From: CAZBUK01 sp964495085 | GTDB lineage: Bacteria > Bacteroidota > Ignavibacteria > T3Sed10-11 | DNA length: 9,431 bases | Assembly (NCBI GenBank): GCA_964495085.1 | Contig: CAZBUK010000117.1 | Location: 1-9,431, forward strand | Direction of reading: 5' to 3' | Shown here: positions 6,145 through 9,431 of the stretch, piece after piece | Layout of the letters: every line of letters begins with the position of its first letter | Numbering within the stretch: the first letter of the stretch is position 1 | Program-made: the position numbers and the translations under genes | Notes under the pieces: model-generated | Database searches by the model: none | What the model was told of the DNA's origin: nothing | Seen by the model: the letters and a program-made list of their open reading frames with translations, nothing else

Positions 6145-7347
6145 ATGACCAACGATAAACCAAAAGCCGATCTTTCATCACTTCGTATTAATCGGGATAT
6201 CGACAACGAATCGGGATCCGATGGCGGTAAGAAAATATTCGGCCGGATTCTTGTCTGGTGCATTATTATTGTCGTACTCCTTGGAGCGGGATTTCTGCTC
6301 TTCGGATCGCTCTTCAAAACCGCGATCGAAGTCCAGCTCGCGTCCGCGACATATGTCTCTCCGTCGCAGGCCCAGGGTGTTCTGACGGCCAGCGGTTACG
6401 TCGTCGCGCAACGCAAGGCGGCCGTCGCGTCGAAGGCGACCGGCAGATTACTCTATCTCGGCGTTGTGGAAGGGGATACCGTTCGTGAAGGGGAGATCAT
6501 CGCGCGCATCGAGGACGCCGATGTCAGGGCAGTGCTCGAACAGATGCAAGCATCGCTACGGCTGAACGAAGCGGAGTTGAACGATGCCGGACAGACGCTG
6601 GAGAGACAAAAAGCGTTACTGGAGAGGGGATTGATCTCACAGGCGGAATTCGACGCTGCCGAGGCGCGATACAATCGCGTAGTTGCCTCGATCGATGTCG
6701 CCCGGGCATCGGTCGTTGCCGCCGAAGTTGCGCTCGAGAATACGTTGATCCGTGCGCCGTTCAACGGCACCGTGCTCAGCAAGAATGCGGACGTCGGCGA
6801 GATGGTAGCTCCTATGGCGGCGAGTATGGGGGCGCGCTCGGCCGTCGTGACGATTGCCGATATGACGTCCCTCGAGGTGGAAGCCGACGTTTCCGAATCG
6901 AATATTCAGCGCATCACACCGAATCAGCCATGCGAGATAACGCTTGATGCATATCCCGAAACAAGGTATCAGGGGTACGTGACAAAGATCGTCCCGACAG
7001 CCGACCGGGCAAAAGCGACGGTATTGGTGAAGGTCGGTTTCAGAGTGTATGACAGCAAAGTTCTTCCCGAAATGAGCGCAAAGGTATTGTTCCTGAGCGG
7101 GGAACGCGAGAGCGGCGATGAACCGGTCACGCCGGTCCTCTCAATTCCGGGTTCAGCCCTTGCCGAGAGGGAGGGGAGAACTGTAGTATTCATGGTGGAA
7201 GGAAACAGAGCCGTCGAGCGCGCTGTGGTTACGGGACGCCGGATAGGTACCATGGTCGAGATCCGTGAAGGGATCTCACCGGGGGAACGAGTGATCGCAC
7301 GGGTCGACGAACGAATTCATGCAGGTGTCAACGTAGTGGTTAAATAA
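6145..7347 (+). CDS. Periplasmic adaptor (membrane fusion) protein, HlyD/MacA type
   Basis: This 400-aa subunit would link an inner-membrane ABC transporter to the periplasm and probably an outer-membrane channel. Residues 1-31 are polar and cytoplasmic. Residues about 32-55 are a single membrane anchor (VWCIIIVVLLGAGFLLFG). The first lipoyl half-motif lies at about 82-122 (ASGYVVAQRKAAVASKATG). A short coiled-coil hairpin with Leu/Ala/Glu repeats occupies about 123-199. The second lipoyl half (APFNGTVLSKNADVGEMV) is at 204-221. Beta-barrel and membrane-proximal domains follow to the C-terminus (IPGSAL at 334-339). The frame also offers a TTG at 6067 overlapping the phosphorylase stop (426 aa), but it has no Shine-Dalgarno and lies upstream of the -10 at 6087. 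I therefore prefer the ATG at 6145, although its ribosome site is also weak. The short hairpin fits MacA-like adaptors better than long RND adaptors. It is followed after 15 bp by the ATPase gene. Confidence 0.88.
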   Translation: MTNDKPKADLSSLRINRDIDNESGSDGGKKIFGRILVWCIIIVVLLGAGFLLFGSLFKTAIEVQLASATYVSPSQAQGVLTASGYVVAQRKAAVASKATGRLLYLGVVEGDTVREGEIIARIEDADVRAVLEQMQASLRLNEAELNDAGQTLERQKALLERGLISQAEFDAAEARYNRVVASIDVARASVVAAEVALENTLIRAPFNGTVLSKNADVGEMVAPMAASMGARSAVVTIADMTSLEVEADVSESNIQRITPNQPCEITLDAYPETRYQGYVTKIVPTADRAKATVLVKVGFRVYDSKVLPEMSAKVLFLSGERESGDEPVTPVLSIPGSALAEREGRTVVFMVEGNRAVERAVVTGRRIGTMVEIREGISPGERVIARVDERIHAGVNVVVK

Positions 7348-7362
7348 TCCAGAGGAGATTTC

Positions 7363-8037
7363 ATGGCCGAACCGATCATCCAGATACAGAATGTATATAA
7401 ATCGTATAGACGGGACAGCATTCAGATACCCGTGCTGCACGATATCTCGCTCGATGTTCCCGAAGGCGAGTTTATGTGTCTCATGGGACCCTCCGGGTCG
7501 GGAAAGACGACGCTTCTCAATCTCATCGCCGGCATAGACAGACTCGACAAGGGAAGGATCTCGGTAGCGGGCACGGACGTAACACAGCTCGGAGAATCGG
7601 CATTGGCAAAATGGCGCGCACGGCATGTCGGATTCATCTTTCAATTCTATAATCTCCTACCCGTTCTCACCGCATACGAGAACGTCGAGCTGCCGCTGCT
7701 TCTGACGCCGCTCTCGAAAAAAGATCGGAGGAAGCACGTAGAAACAGTCCTAACGCTGGTCGGACTCGCAGACCGGATGCAGCATTATCCGAAACAGCTT
7801 TCCGGCGGACAGGAACAGCGAGTTGCGATCGCACGCGCGATCGTCACTGATCCGACCATCGTCGTCGCCGACGAGCCCACGGGCGATCTCGACAAACAAT
7901 CCGCCGAGGAGGTGCTCACGCTGCTGGCGCGACTGAACCTGGAGTATAAGAAAACGATCGTGATGGTTACGCACGATCCGCGTGCCGCAGAGAAGGCGCA
8001 CACCACGCGTCATCTCGATAAAGGCGAATTGCAATAG
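7363..8037 (+). CDS. ABC transporter ATP-binding protein, MacB/LolD type
   Basis: A 224-aa cytoplasmic ATPase, the usual size for stand-alone members of the family. Walker A GPSGSGKT is at 42-49, the Q-loop glutamine at 94 (FIFQFYNLLP), the signature LSGGQ at 146-150, Walker B TIVVADEP with D170 and E171, the D-loop GDLD at 174-177, and the H-loop H204 (MVTHD). All catalytic elements are intact. The FQFYNLLPVLTAYENV segment is typical of the MacB/LolD/FtsE branch that pairs with FtsX-type permeases, as opposed to solute importers. AGAGGAG (7351-7357) precedes the ATG by 5 bp. The TAG stop (8035-8037) overlaps the Shine-Dalgarno of the next gene, suggesting translational coupling. It should power the downstream permease or permeases through mechanotransmission; the substrate cannot be told from the sequence. 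Confidence 0.96.
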   Translation: MAEPIIQIQNVYKSYRRDSIQIPVLHDISLDVPEGEFMCLMGPSGSGKTTLLNLIAGIDRLDKGRISVAGTDVTQLGESALAKWRARHVGFIFQFYNLLPVLTAYENVELPLLLTPLSKKDRRKHVETVLTLVGLADRMQHYPKQLSGGQEQRVAIARAIVTDPTIVVADEPTGDLDKQSAEEVLTLLARLNLEYKKTIVMVTHDPRAAEKAHTTRHLDKGELQ

Positions 8038-8045
8038 GAGGATAC

Positions 8046-9206
8046 ATGAAAGTTCTCAAACTGATGCTGAAGAACGCTCTTCGCCATAAACTCAGAACGT
8101 TGCTGACGATTCTCGGAATCACGATAGCCGTCGTCGCATTTGTTTTTCTCCGGACGGTAGTTACCGCATGGTACGCCGGCGTGGAAGCGTCATCCCCGAA
8201 CCGATTGATCACGCGGAATTCCGTATCGTTCATCTTTCCGCTCCCTGTCGCGTATCGCGATCAGATCGCGCGGATACCCGGCGTCGAGACGGTAAGTTAT
8301 ATGAACTGGTTCCAGGGCGTGTATATAGACAAAACCCAATTCTTTCCGCGGTTCGCGGTGGATGCGGAAACCGTCTCAAAAGTCTACCCCGAGTACGTGG
8401 TACCGCCCGACCAGCTCGAAGTGTTCCTGCGTGAACGAAATGCCTGCATTGTGGGCGCCGATCTCGCCGCACAATATAATCTTAATCTCGGCGACGTCAT
8501 ACCGATCGAAGGAGATATATACCCCGGCAACTGGGAATTCGTCGTCAGGGGGATCTACCAACCGCGAGACAGAACCGTGGACGGAACGCAGATGTGGTTC
8601 CATTGGCAGTATCTCGATGAACGCATGCGCCAGGAATCTCCATCGAGAGCGGGCCAGGTCGGATGGTATATCATTCGCATCGGCGACCCCGAAGACGCCG
8701 CGAGGATTTCCGAAGAGGTCGATGCACTCTTTGCGAACTCACGCGCCGAGACGAAAACGGAAACCGAGGCGGCATTTCAACAGGGTTTCATACAGGGGAC
8801 CGGCCTCATTATTAAACTGCTCAACTTTCTGTCATTTGTGATAATAGGAATAATATTACTGGTTCTCGGGAATACGATGATCATGGCTGCTCGCGAGCGC
8901 ACGACGGAATATGCAGTCCTCAAAACGCTCGGATTCTCCGGGCCTCGGCTCGCAGCGATCATTGCAGGCGAATCGATCGTCATATCGATATTCGGGGCGG
9001 GACTCGGCCTGGCTTTGGGATATCCGATCATCGAGCTCTTTTCATTAATGGTCCCGAAATCATGGTTTCCGATTTTCTATATAGAACCCGTCACCATCGT
9101 GCTCGCGGCAGGATCTGCTCTCCTTGTGGGGATCGTTGCATCATTGGTACCCGTGCAGCGCGCTGTCAGGACATCGATCGTGGACGGGTTGCGATTCGTG
9201 GGTTGA
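8046..9206 (+). CDS. ABC transporter permease, MacB/FtsX type (first permease)
   Basis: This 386-aa inner-membrane protein has the four-helix MacB-like topology. TM1 is at about 18-38 (LLTILGITIAVVAFVFL), after the typical N-terminus KNALRHKLRTLLTILGI. A periplasmic core domain spans about 40-252 (IPGVETVSYMNW, GADLAAQYNLNLGDVIPI). TM2 to TM4 lie at about 255-278, 303-330 and 347-370, with the coupling segment RERTTEYAVLKTLGFS (283-298) between TM2 and TM3. The end, VQRAVRTSIVDGLRFVG, is the family's usual closing helix. AGGAGG (8036-8041) lies 4 bp before the ATG. In MacB the ATPase is fused to this domain; here it is a separate preceding gene. With a second permease starting at 9388, the transporter may be a heterodimer of two permeases. 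The substrate is unknown: a drug, peptide, lipid or lipoprotein are all possible for this class. Confidence 0.93.
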   Translation: MKVLKLMLKNALRHKLRTLLTILGITIAVVAFVFLRTVVTAWYAGVEASSPNRLITRNSVSFIFPLPVAYRDQIARIPGVETVSYMNWFQGVYIDKTQFFPRFAVDAETVSKVYPEYVVPPDQLEVFLRERNACIVGADLAAQYNLNLGDVIPIEGDIYPGNWEFVVRGIYQPRDRTVDGTQMWFHWQYLDERMRQESPSRAGQVGWYIIRIGDPEDAARISEEVDALFANSRAETKTETEAAFQQGFIQGTGLIIKLLNFLSFVIIGIILLVLGNTMIMAARERTTEYAVLKTLGFSGPRLAAIIAGESIVISIFGAGLGLALGYPIIELFSLMVPKSWFPIFYIEPVTIVLAAGSALLVGIVASLVPVQRAVRTSIVDGLRFVG

Positions 9207-9224
9207 TGGGTGTCGATGAGGGGG

Positions 9225-9343
9225 GGTCGGAGGTTGGAGATCGAAAGTCGGAGGTCGGGGATCAGAGGTCGGAGGTCGGGGATCAGAGGTCGGAGGTCAG
9301 AGGTCGGAGGTCTGAGGTCAGAGATCGAAGTTTAAAGGTTAAA
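9225..9343. repeat. In-phase 7-bp tandem repeat, consensus GGTCGGA, within the efflux operon
   Basis: From 9225 to 9329 there are 15 consecutive heptamers in perfect phase, all close to GGTCGGA (variants GGTCAGA, GATCAGA, GGTCGGG, GATCGAA, GGTCTGA). Two more degenerate copies (GTTTAAA, GGTTAAA) extend to 9343. A 21-bp higher-order unit of three heptamers recurs at 9246-9266 and 9267-9287 with one mismatch. The plus strand is strongly purine-rich. The array begins about 18 bp after the first permease stop and ends 44 bp before the second permease start. It has no stop codon in one frame, reading as RSEVG/RSEVR-like repeats, but I treat that as incidental. Similar short purine-rich repeats occur between genes in several uncultivated phyla (from memory, not checked). 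Confidence 0.9.
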
Positions 9344-9387
9344 TCCGAAAATAGGATTATGGTGATGGAGAACTACAGGAACCAAAT

Positions 9388-9431
9388 ATGAAAATCCCGT
9401 TAAAATACATTCTTCGGAATTTCCGCAGCAG
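9388..9431 (+). CDS. Second ABC transporter permease, first 14 codons (runs off right edge)
   Basis: An ATG at 9388 with AGGA (9377-9380) 7 bp upstream opens the frame MKIPLKYILRNFRS, which is still open at the edge. This resembles the start of FtsX/MacB-type permeases, where a basic amphipathic helix of the pattern (K)YxLRNxR precedes TM1; compare KLMLKNALRHKLR in the gene before it. Position and frame fit a fourth gene of the efflux operon. Only 14 residues are visible, so the family call rests on this short motif and on context. Confidence 0.65.
   Translation, partial: MKIPLKYILRNFRS

Noticed and set aside
9225..9343. CRISPR array
   Set aside because: Units are 7 bp, contiguous and without unique spacers.
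9062..9391. Plus-strand open frame of 109 codons reading through the heptamer repeat (RSEVG-type peptide repeats)
   Set aside because: It begins inside the first permease in another frame, has no ribosome site, and its repeats follow simply from a 7-bp DNA repeat that lacks stops in this frame.

Overview
The window looks like chromosomal DNA from a Gram-negative (diderm) bacterium, probably a poorly cultivated lineage. The evidence for an outer membrane is a signal-peptide protein with a predicted C-terminal beta-barrel (2893..1385, minus) and a periplasmic-adaptor/ABC efflux operon. A purine-rich 7-bp tandem repeat lies inside that operon, and genes alternate in direction in the left half. 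I cannot assign a phylum from sequence reading alone.

Left part, 1-3631. A secreted beta-sandwich-type protein (818..1, minus) runs off the left edge. A divergent intergenic region carries several copies of a CTAATTTTAG-like box. It is followed by a decayed Fic gene (988-1388, plus) that keeps the start of the N-terminal domain and the C-terminal winged helix but has lost the whole catalytic core. Convergent with it is a 502-aa predicted outer-membrane protein with glycine zippers. A long intergenic stretch (2894-3631) has no convincing gene. It holds a probable promoter for the outer-membrane protein gene, several palindromes, and a 30-bp imperfect palindrome that is a good candidate operator for the gene that follows.

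Middle, 3632-6070. A complete, apparently intact cellobiose phosphorylase of family GH94 splits cytoplasmic cellobiose with phosphate into glucose 1-phosphate and glucose. No cellobiose transporter, glucosidase or regulator is visible beside it.

Right part, 6145-9431. A tight operon encodes a membrane-anchored periplasmic adaptor (HlyD/MacA type), a MacB/LolD-type ATPase, a MacB/FtsX-type permease, and the first 14 codons of what looks like a second permease of the same class. ATPase and permease are separate proteins rather than the MacB fusion, so the pump is probably a heteromeric tripartite exporter or envelope lipid/lipoprotein transporter. The two permease genes are separated by at least 15 in-phase copies of a GGTCGGA-like heptamer.

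I found no rRNA, tRNA, CRISPR array or complete mobile element. The items most worth a second look are the coreless Fic remnant with its box array, the palindrome upstream of the phosphorylase, and the heptamer repeat inside the efflux operon. I see no clear evidence of a wholly new multi-gene system.
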